Positions 11,086 through 21,936 of a stretch of DNA of 64,000 nucleotides are shown here, piece by piece (the stretch's first letter is position 1; every line of letters begins with the position of its first letter). The position numbers and the translations under genes are program-made. Under the pieces are notes generated by a model. It searched no databases. It saw nothing but the letters and a program-made list of their open reading frames with translations, and had not been told where the DNA came from. The DNA is from Setomelanomma holmii (lineage: Eukaryota; Ascomycota; Dothideomycetes; Pleosporales; Phaeosphaeriaceae): NCBI GenBank assembly GCA_010015745.1, contig ML978266.1:38138-102137 (forward strand), in the 5' to 3' direction.

Positions 11086-11120
11086 TGAAGTTGGTGGTGA
11101 GTTGATGTAATGATGTGCGG

Positions 11121-11163
11121 GGTGGTCGGCATGCGGAGGTGGTTGGCACGCGGTAGCGCACGG
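11121..11163 (-). repeat. Right terminal inverted repeat of the pogo element
   Basis: This is the inverse of 9023-9065 with three G/A or A/G differences. It is followed by TA at 11164-11165, the presumed target duplication. Confidence 0.85.
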
Positions 11164-11165
11164 TA

Positions 11166-13128
11166 CCCCTGACAACATCAATCACGCAGGCTAGGGTGTT
11201 TCAGATCGACCGACGATGGAATTGGGGGCCAAGAGAAGCAGATTACGACTTGGGCATAGATGACTTCGCATTCTTGAGGACCAACGTGTAAAGCAAGAAG
11301 AGGTCATATAGGGAGTGTGAAAAGGGCGGGCCGACCCGTCTCTGCGTGGCGGACAGCAGGAACGATCTAGAGAGGGCTAAACCGTTTCTGGCCAAGTGAG
11401 GTGTTTGTAGGAACCTTTTCACGCTGAACCTATGTCCAGCATCCTTCGCGTCGCCTGGATCTCTACACGCACGACTTAATTAGCCTTGTCACATGCGATT
11501 GACGTTCGTTGTGATCATATGCCGCCGTCGACGGTGGTGTGTTGGACGAGATGCATACGCGTCCGTTTCCGAGCAGGGCTATGCCAAAGAAACGCGATGT
11601 TCACATTCCAGCAACACGGGCAAGCTCAAAATCGAGCATCAAACACTGGTACAGACCTGGATATGACGCTTGTGAATTTTATCCAGAAGATAAGCGAGGA
11701 ACACGCCTTCATGCAATGTAAGCGCTGTCTCCTCTTGGTTGCGCCTAAGCCACAGAATCTGCCTGACTATGCATAGCGAGTAGATGTAAAAGAAGCGGCT
11801 AAAAGCTTGGGGATACTCGAAACAGGTCAAAACAGCTGAGAAACACAAGGTCATCGCAGAAGTGCTTCGCAGTGACCGAACGGCTACAATGGATCATGAT
11901 CCAGTCTGGCACAACACGTGTCCCATATGCGAAGTCTCGCGTCAAGTCCGGAATATTGAACAGCATCCAATTAGAGAAGGTAGTGAAACCTGACATTGTG
12001 GTGTCTCGTCACGTACCTGCTGCGGTGCCGTTACCACGCTCTCCAGCCATGCCGGACCCCTTTGCGGAGTTCGACGAGTGCTTTCGAGCAATGCAAGTTA
12101 TAATACAGAAAGAGCGCGGAGAATGGTTGACGGGCAGCAAGAATCCTATATAACACTCAAATCAACGCCATCACCATCCCGCATCCGAACAACAACATCT
12201 CACTCATACCAGCCAGCAACGAAAACGCCACAACCGACATGATGAAAAACACAACATCAACCGGAAACGCGGAGGACGATTATTTCGCCGGCACAATCAT
12301 GATGATTGAAGCCGCTATTGCCAGTGCGGAAACGACTTCGGCATACACGAGACGGCTGTTCGTGGATGCGTTGGCCAGGTTGAGGGGGTAGAAGAAGCGG
12401 CCTCGGAGCGCAACGACGATGATGGCGGAGCAGAGTTCTCCAAGGCGCAGGAGGGACGGAGGCGATTCTGGAACTGGTGCCCATTTTGGCGGTGGAGAAG
12501 TGGTGAGGGGCCGAGCATGATGTTCGCATTTTGAGAATGAGATCAAGGAGGTTATATTTACAAGCGGCCACAGGTTTCAGCTTTATACAAGCGAAACCGT
12601 CCTCAAACTAGAGTGTTCCTTATTCGAGGGCCGGAGTATTCAACATACGATGAGTGAACCGCTGTCGGACGTGCTCCATGTGTGCCGACTGTTCTGCGGC
12701 GCTGCCCCGCAAAACAAAGAACGCGAAGCATGGCCTGACACCTGGTTACATTTCACATGCGGTATGTCGACAAGTACGAAACAAACACTGGTCTCTTGGA
12801 CTTTCAGATTCCCCGCTTGATTCTACTGCGAGTGGTGCGTTCGTCAAAAGTTGCCAGAGGCGTTGATGGTAGAGTGATACGTACCTACCTTACATCAAGA
12901 GATGAGAAAGATTACTCCGCATTTCCAATACGAGTTGAAGCCTGCATCATGGAGGGTTGAGTGGAGAACTGTCCGTGGGGTATTGCATTCACGGAGTGAC
13001 CAGTCGCTTGTCGTCAACGCGGGGTCAATGCACGCAAACGGCTTTAATCAGTCCACCGCCACCAGTAAGCCACATCTTGGTAATTCTGGACCAGTTCTCA
13101 CTCGTTCGAGACCTGGGCTTTGCAGCAA
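11166..13128. other. Gene-poor stretch with one possible membrane-protein fragment
   Basis: Apart from the fragment listed at 12280-12546, only short frames with no recognisable content are present. Frame 11872-12153 plus (ending LTGSKNPI) is open for 93 codons but shows no motif. The region lies between the transposon and the third HET gene. Confidence 0.35.
12280..12546 (-). pseudogene. Fragment resembling the start of a small fungal MARVEL-like membrane protein
   Basis: The minus-strand frame contains LLRLGELCSAIIVVALRGRF, then NLANASTNSRLVYAEVV, then SALAIAASIIMIVP. Two hydrophobic helices are separated by a short loop with an S-R-L-V-Y-x-E-V-V segment. This arrangement is familiar from the first half of four-helix MARVEL-type proteins of filamentous fungi. 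The frame stops right after the second helix (TAA near 12280), and no third or fourth helix is found downstream in any frame. It is probably a truncated relic. The family assignment rests on pattern only. Confidence 0.35.
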
Positions 13129-15176
13129 CTAGAGGAGTCGTAAAGTCGTTTGAGGCACTTCAAGCATCGCATCTAGCGGACTCGCGAAGTCCGAGTATGA
13201 GCGAACAATGCTGCATCCGATACCCAGTCGTGAGAAGTCGTCAAGTCCGAGGCCCGTCTGCGTCCTCTTGACTATCAAGAAGGTCAGATACCCATCCTTG
13301 TCGCTCGCCTGCGAGCGACGTCTCAACAGTGGCAGGATGAAAGCGTTGTTGCGAACGATCTCGATGCGACCAGGACTGTCAGATGTTCCGATGACTGCGA
13401 ATAATTGATGATCGTCGTTCTCGACCACGAAGACATGGCAATTTTCGAGCTCGTGGCGAGTGGTAGGCTTATATAGACATTTCCTCGCTTCCATGACCGT
13501 GGTACGCGAGACGGACGCGATGGGCAATAAACAACCTCGGACCTGAAGCCAACCGTCTTCGTACGGTCCTAAGAGGGCGGCAGACTGATCGCCTTGCCGA
13601 AGGGAGTGGTCGACATGGTGCACGAGCGATTCAAGGTGCAGGTCCTCGGCAACAGTGCCCGCATTCATTGCAAAGTCGTAAGCGATCCCGCAACGCCAAG
13701 CGGCCCATGAAAAGGACGGCGCTTGGTAGTCCATGGTCTTGCCCCGAAAGAGGTTTGGTTTACAGGTCGTCAAACACTGGTCTTGGAATTGTGTCGTGCG
13801 ATGACACTTGAGTTTCCAGGCTAGACCCCGGGCAATGTCGTCAATCCAAATCCCAGCACATGGGTTTGCGTGACCCAATCTAAACTCTGCGACCCGATTC
13901 GTCAAGCCAGTCAATGCTGGAAAGATATCTTTCTCGTAGGTGAATTGGCAGAAGGAGTATTCGGAGATCAGGCTGTACCATTTGTCATAGCCTGTATGGA
14001 AGGTGTAAAGTTGCTCAGCTTGGAACGCGACAGTCGGGAACATGTGGCCATCTTCCGAGATCGTATCTTGCTGACACTCCCAGAAGATCTGGTCGTGACA
14101 AAACAAAAGCTTCCGCCGACTTAGGTAACGCTCTTGCATAATCCATGCTCTGTATGTGACTGGCTCTCGATCAGCCACAAATCCCAGTCCACTTTTGTAA
14201 GGCAGTCTGGTCCATAAGAGATCGAAGCGGAAGATGTGTGCAGCAACGCGAACGGGATTACCGTTTCTGATGTCGTACATGTCTATCATCGCTACCGGCT
14301 GCTGGTCTGTTGATGGCTCGCGAAGTTCAAGGAAGCCCATACTATCTGAGGTTGCCCGTGCCGCGATCAGTGTAAGATACGCATCGCGGTAGATGAAGTG
14401 CATTTGCACAGCCTCGTGAGCCCAGTCCTTGGGATCATTTTGAGCAATGCAAAGTGAGTCGATCCAGAGATATCGGACGTCCAATCGTCGGCACAAACGT
14501 ATCGCGTCCTGAAAGGTGCGTGGTAAGTCATTGTATGGTACTGATTTCTGGAGCTGGGCCTCATTCTCTGTAGTGAGAATGAATCGATGGTCACTGGTAC
14601 CTCCCCAGCAGTGGCTAAGCGCGCAATACCTTGCGCTCGCATTTAGGGACTCCCTTCTTACCAGCCGAAGCCCATCTTCATCCGAAGATCCGACGTCCAG
14701 AACACGAGAGGGGATACCAAGGGACATACTCCGACAATCGTGAGAGTGGTCGCATACTTGAAGCCAATTCCTCAGACGTGCAATGACGCCATTGGATAGC
14801 GGATTACGCTCGATAGTCAGACTGCGCGTACGCCCAAGGGCTCCAAGAGACCCAAGAAGTGGGTGCTCTTCAGCATGATCTGCAACGCTGTACACATTAG
14901 CACTGTGTCAGGTCTTCGAGGACTCGGTGACTCGCCATGTGGAACTCGCAACATCAACTGGACCGTGTCGGGCTGGTCGATGCCATACTCCAAGTACACA
15001 TTGTCATCTCCAAGCCGCAGTCTAGACTTCCGCAGGAAAGTAGTGTTGTGTTTCGGACCCAGCAGCGGAGCGAGAGGACAGCCCTCCTTAGTGCGAATGC
15101 TGCCATGATTTATATCCTGTCCCGAAGGTGTAGGAACCACCTGTAGTACCAGTCCTTGAAGAAAGGCTGCGCGCAT
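13129..15176 (-). CDS. HET-domain protein, HET-6/TOL type
   Basis: The main exon runs to 13129 and is open from about 14879. It carries the HET signature: YCALSHCWGGTSD, DLPRTFQDAIRLCRRL, VRYLWIDSLCIAQNDPKDW, then EAVQMHFIYRDAYLTLIAA, and later YRAWIMQERYLSRRKLLF and the tryptophan-rich YQAPSFSWAAWR. The frame is not open to an ATG. An upstream minus-strand frame (15176 down to about 14900) contains KEGCPLAPLL and an acidic beta-rich segment typical of the pre-HET region. An intron near 14880-14923 (branch GCTAAT, acceptor TTGCAG) would join them, but its donor is weak. The exact 5' structure and start (ATG 15176 suggested) are therefore unresolved. The protein would be about 660 residues. 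No stop interrupts the main exon. Confidence 0.75.
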
Positions 15177-16108
15177 GCTCTGCACAGAGGTGCCATTGGG
15201 TGGGCGCGCGAGAGTACTGATTCGCGCCTTGCATCAACACCCATAGAGGTTGTCCAGCCTGAAGACGCGAAGCGGGGTGGCGTCGTAGGTCATGAGTATT
15301 GTGGTCGCCGGAAAAAGACTCAGGGTGATAGGCAAAAATCAGCTGGCATCTGCTTGATAAGATCGGCAGGTCCGTGTATGTCCTTGGGCTTATGTGTGAC
15401 TCGCGAAGATAATGAAGTCGAGCCTGATCCTACTTCACAAAGTGCAGACCAACATCGCGACGACTTCGCAGCGTCATGTCGATTTGTTCATAGTCATCAA
15501 GGAGAGTTGAAGTAACGAGATCTTGCCGAATCACGGGCGCGACCAAAGATGCACATGAAGAGATAGATAAGAGGTAGAGAGTGTAATGTTGTTAGGCTAG
15601 GTTGTTGCCTGGCGGCTCGCAACTGCTTCAAACTCGGCTTAGCGTAGTTGGAGACGTCATTTCTGCCACACCCTGTCCTCGTCCCTCCTACACTTTCATG
15701 TTGAGGCTCTTCTTCGTTTACGCGTTCTAGTGTCAAGAAGACTATCAATCACAAGAAAATGCTGACCACGACCATATCTGCACGTGCTCTCTTCGGCACA
15801 CGCAGTCCTTGCACTACACACTTTCATGTCGTCCACCGCGTACTTGGTCGATCTTGTTGGTACATTGAAGACGATGATGCGAGCATGATTTATTGGCTTA
15901 AGTGCCATACGAGAAGCATTGTCCCTCACTAAAGGAACAGCATAGAGTCAAAGTTTATCCTCTGGGCACCTCGATGCGGTATGCCTCACTTTGCGCACTG
16001 TTAGATGCAATGACAGAGTAGGTTCTATGCGAATTCATGTGTGACGCCATCATCTAGCGTACCATTACATCCGGTCTTCTCGAGTCTCCCAATTCCCTGG
16101 AAGATCCG
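15177..16108. other. Intergenic region
   Basis: This lies between the third HET gene and the 3' end of ATM1. It contains only short frames without motifs and no repeat was seen. It probably holds the HET promoter. Confidence 0.4.
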
Positions 16109-18410
16109 CTATTTCTCCTTCTGCTCACTAACTTCAGCCGCCTCGTCTAAATCCACAAACATTGTTTCCTGCGCCGACCATAGCTCACTATACAGGCCTC
16201 CACGATCAATCAGTTTCTCATGCGTCCCTGACTCAGCAACACTCCCCTCACGCAGGACAATGATGACGTCGCTGTCGTATATAGTACGCAAGCGATGTGC
16301 AACAAACACAGAAGTGCGTTTCTTCTCTTTGACGAGGCCGTTGATGTGGCTCAGCAAGGCTTGTTCGGTATGTGTATCTAGTGCTGACGTCTATCGCAGC
16401 ACATTAGCATGAGCGTGGATTGATGACAAGTGAATCAAGTGCACTTACCGCTTCGTCGAAGAATAGCAACGGCGGATCTTTAAGTATGAGTCGCGCGACT
16501 GCTAACCGCTGTTTCTCACCGCCACTAATCATCATGCCCCGCTCGCCGACCATGGTCTTGTATCCATCCGGGAAATCAGTCACACTTTCGTGGATATGTG
16601 CTTTGCGCGCGGCTTGTTCGACTTGTTCTTGCGTTGCGTCCAGGTTGCCGTAGTGGATGTTGTGTCCGATGGTGTTGTTGAAGAGTGGTGTATCCTGCGG
16701 CACAACGCCAATTGCTCTTCGCAAGCTATCGAGCGACACGTCCCGGATGTCCTGCCCATCGATGAGGATGCGTCCTTCTTGCGCGTCGTAGTATCTAAAC
16801 AGCAAGCGCAGGATTGTGGATTTGCCGCAGCCAGAGGGGCCGACGATGGCGACTTTTTTGCCTGCGGGGATGGTGAGATTGAGGTTCTTGATGATGGGTC
16901 GGTCGGGGCGGTATCCGAAGGTTACGTTTTCGAACTTGATCTCGCCCGTGGTGAGCTTGAGTGGTGGAGCATTAGGTTTGTCTTTGACCTGAACGTTGAC
17001 CTTTTGCAGATTGAACAACGTCTCCATGTCGAGCAGACTCTGTCGGAGTTCGCGGTACATGCTGCCGAGGAAGTTCAGGGGCACGGAGAGCTGGAAGACG
17101 AGTTGATTTACCATGACGAGGTCGCCGACGGTGAGCTGGCCGCCTGCGACGCCGCTGCAGGCGAGGTACATCATTGCGGTCAAGGCGGAGGAGAAGATGA
17201 TGTTTTGGCCGCTGTTGAGGAAGGCGAGAGAGGTGGCGACTTTAATGGAGGCTTTTTCGTAGGCTTGGAGGGCGCTGTCGTAGCGGCCAACTTCGTACTT
17301 TTCGTTGTTGAAGTACTGTCCCAGTCAGCATGTTGTAACTTGTGTTGTGTGGAATATACTACCTTGACAGCTTCGTAGTTGATCATGGAGTCAACAGCAA
17401 CGGTGGCTGCTCGATTGTCTGCGGCATTTGCCTGCTTCCTGAACTTTGTTCGCCATGATGTGGTCAGAATGGTGAAGGCAGAGTATGCCGCCATGGTGGT
17501 ACCAGTGATCAGGGCGAACTGCCAGCCATACTGGTAGGTCTGTCTGTGTCAGTCATTCTCCAACATGTGCTTCATCAGTCCACCCACCAAGATACCGCAG
17601 ACCAACGAAATCTCCAGTGCGGTGGGCAAAATGTGAAAGACCATAGATGTCAGCAAGAAGCTGATGCCCTTGGTTCCGCGATCAATTGCCCGCGTCAAAC
17701 CTCCCGTCTGTCTCGTGAGGTGGAAGCTAAGGTCCAGCCTGAGCAAGTGCTCGTAGACACTGCATGCCACCTTCCTTATAGCTTTCTGGGCGACACTGGC
17801 GAAGACGGCGTTTCGGAGTTCTTGGGATAAGGTTGCGCCCATGCGAGTGAGACCATCTGTCACCACGTCTCAGCCAGGTTTGGATGAGTGTAATTGATTG
17901 ATGTATCTTACATGCTAAGATCATGGAGCCTGCTACCGTGTATGCCGTGCCTCCCACCGCGACAAAGTCAATGTTCATCGAGTCCACAATGCTCTTGAAG
18001 TAGAATGGCACCTGCACATTGAGCAGCTTTGCGCCCACGAGCAGCCCCACGCTCAGTCCGACCCTGAACCGTGTGCCCAGATTATCCTTGGGCCACAGGT
18101 ATTGCGACATCTCTTTCATGATAGCCCAATCAGCCCTGCGCTGCTCCTTATTGGTCAGCGTCTGCTCCTGCAGCAGCGGATCGCCCTTTGCGACTTTGGC
18201 CGTAGCGGGGTCGACTGTGGGCTTCGCGACCTTGGTCTCTTCCAGCGCGACCTTGGAGCCCGGCAGCGGCCGTTGACCGTGGACATCTTTTCTGTGCAGC
18301 GGCGAGGAGGTGAAGACGCGTGTGGCATAGTATGGCGAGAGGCGCAAGCTCAAGTTGGATGCTCGGAAGCCCGACCGGTGCGCGGCGCGGGCAAGAGGTG
18401 GGATGAGCAT
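16109..18410 (-). CDS. ATM1: Mitochondrial iron-sulfur ABC exporter Atm1 (697 aa)
   Basis: Atm1 is a half-size ABC transporter of the mitochondrial inner membrane. It exports a glutathione-linked sulfur or iron-sulfur compound used for cytosolic Fe-S cluster assembly. There are five exons: 18410-17912, 17856-17588, 17539-17363, 17315-16449 and 16390-16109. The introns are 55, 48, 47 and 58 bases, with donors GTAAGA, GTGGGT, GTAGTA and GTAAGT. The total of 697 residues is close to yeast Atm1 (690). The N-terminus is Arg/Ser-rich, as in a mitochondrial presequence. Membrane helices occupy roughly residues 115-390. The nucleotide-binding domain shows GPSGCGKST (Walker A), MISGGEKQR (signature), LLFFDEATSALD (Walker B, formed across the last intron) and VFVAHRL (H-loop). 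It shares a 283-base promoter region with AIM24. Confidence 0.95.
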
Positions 18411-18693
18411 GCTGCAGCTCACATGTTCAGCTGGACAGAGCTTTGAAGGGTGAAGGGAGAAGGGAGAAGGGAGAGCTGCAATAAGCTTCGCGGGGAAGAG
18501 AGGTCGATTGTTTGATTGTGTAATGCGGGCTTCGTATTTCGTGATGAGTACCTACAGTAGCTCCCGCATGTTTGGCGTGTTTGCGTCGCGTACCCGGTAG
18601 GGCTGGCGGGTCAAACTGCATCATCGCATCCAGGCTCGGAGCTCTGCATGCACATTACCAGCCATCGACGCCCGCCAATTGACCGGCACAGCC
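18411..18693. promoter_or_regulatory. Shared divergent promoter region, ATM1/AIM24
   Basis: These 283 bases separate the ATG of ATM1 (minus) from that of AIM24 (plus). A purine-rich GAAGGGAGAAGGGAGAAGG tract lies just upstream of ATM1 (18447-18473). Both products are mitochondrial, so co-regulation is plausible, but no defined site was identified. Confidence 0.5.
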
Positions 18694-19992
18694 ATGCTAC
18701 GACCGGCTGCCTCGCCCTGGAAGACCCTCGCCCACCGCACAGCTGCTGCCACTGCCCGACCAACGCCAACTGCAGCGCGGTACATCAACATCAATGCAAC
18801 GACTTCTTCCACTGAGCCGGGCCTGGAGCCGCAGGTGACTGTTGATGCAGCCTCGGTCGCGCCTGCCTCACCAGGTAGGAGTGGACTCTTAGATGCATCG
18901 ACATGGCTTACACAGACAGACGCGCGCTTCGACGTCATCGGCACGCCCTTCTCACTCCTCTCCGTCACCCTCTCGGCGTCGCAAACCCTCTACACGCGCC
19001 GCGGCACCTTGGTCGGCCTCAGCGGCAAGTCAGAAAACACGCTCTCGACTCTCTCCTTCCTCGAACCCTTCCGACGCGCGCCAGTAGGCATACCGTTTCT
19101 CTACCAGAAAGTCTCCTCTACGAGCCCTGTCACGGCTCTCATATCCACCAAGTCGCCCATATCAAGTATAGTCTCAGTGAACCTGGATGGCAGGCAGGAC
19201 TGGGTCATCAGCCAGCGGCAGGCGCTACTGGCGTGGACAGGCCACACGCTGAGCTTGAAGCCACAATACAACGTCAAGCTGGGTGTCGCGAACTGGGGCA
19301 ACACATACATCACAGGTCGAGGACTGCTTGCGCTAGCAGGAAGTGGGCAGATTTACCAGGTGCAGGTCAAGGCTGGGGAGACGTACGTTGCGCACCCGAG
19401 GTATGCCTTGAAGGAATTTATTGTATGGTGCACAGGAGCTTACGATGGATCAGCAACGTTGTCGCATATACCGCCTCCTCGACACCGCCACTTCCATACC
19501 GCTTCAAATCGTCGAGCATTCGCTTCCAAGTCCCCAATCTTGGCTTTGGATCACTAGTCGAGAATGTCAAATTCTTCAGGGTCATGAGCCAGACGGCGAC
19601 ATGGCGAGCACTAGCAACAACATTCTACACACTCAAGACTTGGACGCGCCGGACAATGTGGGGAGATCGGGTTAGTAGACCCACTTTTTCTCTTTCGTTA
19701 CATCGCTCACATGCCACAGTTATTCCTGCAATTCCAAGGTCCCAGCACGCTCCTCATCCAGTCCCGCGCATCCCGCATCAGCGACGTCTTGACGTTGAGA
19801 GATGTCAACGAGATCGCCGAAAGCCCGCCAGGCTCCGTACAAGACGCTGTCACCCGCAAGATCAAAGAGGAGATCCAGGAGGTTGCAGCAAGTGGAACAA
19901 AACCACCACTGGCCTCAACAGATGCATCGGGAACGGTCAGATACGCGTCCGTCAAGGACGGCAAGGCGGAGTTTGAGACGAAGTCTGTATGA
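18694..19992 (+). CDS. AIM24: Altered inheritance of mitochondria protein 24 (398 aa)
   Basis: Aim24 is an inner-membrane mitochondrial protein of the AIM24/DUF124 family that supports cristae (MICOS) organisation. There are three exons: 18694-19400, 19454-19670 and 19720-19992. The introns are 53 bases (GTATGC...TCAG) and 49 bases (GTTAGT...ACAG). ATG 18694 is chosen because the frame upstream only offers a TTG. The N-terminus (MLRPAASPWKTLAHRTAAAT) is Arg-rich, as in a mitochondrial presequence. The body shows ARFDVIGTPFSLLSVTLS, then NTYITGRGLLAL. Across the introns come NVVAYTASSTPPLPYRFKSS and WGDRLFLQFQGPSTLLIQSR, followed by ASRISDVLTLRDVNEIA near the end, as in the yeast family. It is divergent from ATM1. 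Confidence 0.92.
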
Positions 19993-20527
19993 ACAAGCCA
20001 CGTACCATGTGTAAAATAGGAGCATCTCAGTGATCTGACGTAGCATTAGCGGCTAGCAACCAATCAGTTTACAATCCAACCAATCGTTCTTTGTTCTGAT
20101 GAATGCTTCTTGTACAACGTGCATCCATCGAGAACTCGTCGAAGCAGGAACATTGAGCAGACTTCGAACTCGCATCCCAGCCTCCTCTGCAAGGCTGACC
20201 AAATGCTCGCAGAGCAACCTTGAAATAACCTGGTCATCCTTGGCACACGTCATCTTCCCGCAATGGCTGGGCCAACAACGGGCAACATGCACGTCAACCT
20301 CAACGACCTTTGTAGATCTACTTCCTATTTATCGCTCATCTAGATCTTACAATTAATTAAACAGCCGACTTCATTGTACATAATCGATTTCATACATTGC
20401 ATACATCCATCATCACATCCCTTCGCTTCATGCAACCACATACCTAGCATCTCCATCCCAACGCCACCAATCCCAGGGACCCAACATCTATCTGAAGAGA
20501 AAAGAGCAGACAAGACCCAAGGAAACA
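19993..20527. other. Intergenic region between AIM24 and the Arg-rich gene
   Basis: This is 535 bases of 3' flank and presumed promoter. Short frames here have no motif. Confidence 0.4.
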
Positions 20528-20965
20528 TGTGCATCATGAAAACCTACGAAACCCGCGGCCGCACCGTCGTCGAGCCGCCTCCGCGTGTCGGGAATTACAC
20601 TTCCCATCCACCCGCAGGCGTCATGCGTTTGCCGCGCGAATGGCGGCGCTCATCATCCACCGATCGCGTTGTTGAATACAGGTACGTCTCACGCAGGGAC
20701 CGGGGGCTGTGCTGTGCCATGGGGATGTGAATCTGGTGTACTAGGATGGAATTGATATAGTCTTCTGGTCATGTGTTGACGAAACTTGTACAGGAGGTCT
20801 CAACCCAGAGCGATCGAGTATGTCGTCGAAGAGCCGCGACGCAGTACGCACAGGGCGAGGAGTGTGTCCAGGCGGCGCGCAAGCGACGTTGAGATTCGGC
20901 ATCCGCGCGGGAGTTATGTGGATGAGCGCACGAGTCGGCGGAGTGTGAGTCGGGTGCGGTACTGA
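20528..20965 (+). CDS. Small Arg/Ser-rich protein of unknown function (108 aa)
   Basis: There are two exons, 20528-20681 and 20794-20965, joined across a 112-base intron (donor GTACGT, acceptor TACAG) in a consistent frame. ATG 20528 is followed by MKTYETRGRTVVEPPPRVG. The C-terminal half is very basic: RRSQPRAIEYVVEEPRRS, then RARSVSRRRASDVEIR, ending SRRSVSRVRY. VVEYR and the later EYVVEEPRRS look like an internal duplication. No known domain is evident. Clusters of RxxS suggest phosphorylation or RNA or lipid contacts, but that is speculation. Coding is supported by the frame continuing through the intron and by biased composition. Confidence 0.55.
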
Positions 20966-21936
20966 TGTATTTTGCGTGAAAACGCAAGGCTGTTGTTGGT
21001 GGGATCGGGCACGTATGGTCAAGGGGGTGGAATGGCCAGGGGAGATGTACATGGGACTGTTGGATGTGTTATATGTTTCGATGATTGACGGTGATGAGTA
21101 CATGGGACTTGGATAAAGGTAACAATCAGAGACTCTCTCTCTCTCTCTCTCTCTCAATCATCAGTCACTGCATACTATACGTGCGGTTGCGCAGCGAAGA
21201 CCCATTGTCTGCATCTTCCCATCAGATGTCGTCGTCGAAGCGAACCCGAGCTCAAGTCGTCTTGGGTTCTTTCCGGCTACCTGTCCACCCGAGTGTTCCG
21301 TTCCGCACCGTTCATCCATGCAGACTTGACGGTTCTTTCTGGGGTGTAGCCACCATGCAAGAATGGCACCATGTCTCGTGCAGTGACGATCAAACCAGAC
21401 ACCTGAGTGACAAATCCTCAGGCAGGTTGGTTTGAGTATTTCATCGCGGTGATCAGGTTTTTCTTGGCCATTGTATCGACTATGACAACAATGACATATG
21501 TGGGACGAAGTCGACAAGTGAGATATATGTAGGTGACTGGTATTTGGCAAAAAGACTTCATGTGTGATGTGATATTCAGTGCGAAGCGAATGTCATCGGA
21601 CAGGGGTATTCTAAGCTACTAAACAAGATAGACAGATATGCCTGATGTGCTATGCTACAAATCGACGTTGTGGTGTCGATGACCATTTTCACAGGCACTC
21701 AGAGTGCCCTACTCGGGATGGATATGCTCCTCATGCGCCGCCGATGGTCCCTCGGAATACTTCCTGCCATCGTGATATGTTATCGTCGTGCTGTCATTAG
21801 GCTGCGTCTTGTGCTCGAAAACAACTTGCACATGTTGTAATGTCGTCTCGCGGCTTGTGCGCCTGGTAGCAGCAGCTTGCACGGAATGTGGTTGTGTTCG
21901 TTTATAGTCAAGGAAATGTACCTTCTACTGTCAAGA
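20966..21936. other. Intergenic region with a CT microsatellite
   Basis: About 970 bases separate two convergent genes. Apart from the CT run at 21132-21155, no structure or gene was recognised. Confidence 0.4.
21132..21155 (+). repeat. (CT)n microsatellite
   Basis: An uninterrupted CT dinucleotide run of about eleven units follows AATCAGA. Confidence 0.9.

Larger units (their letters stand above)
9023..11163 (-). mobile_element. Fot1/pogo-family DNA transposon, RIP-damaged
   Basis: The element is 2141 bp, bounded by 43-bp terminal inverted repeats (9023-9065 and 11121-11163, about 3 mismatches) and flanked by TA on both sides (9021-9022, 11164-11165), as expected for Tc1/mariner-pogo elements. 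Each inverted repeat holds two tandem copies of a roughly 17-base unit starting CCGCGT and ending GACCACC. The minus strand between them encodes a degenerate transposase. Confidence 0.9.
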
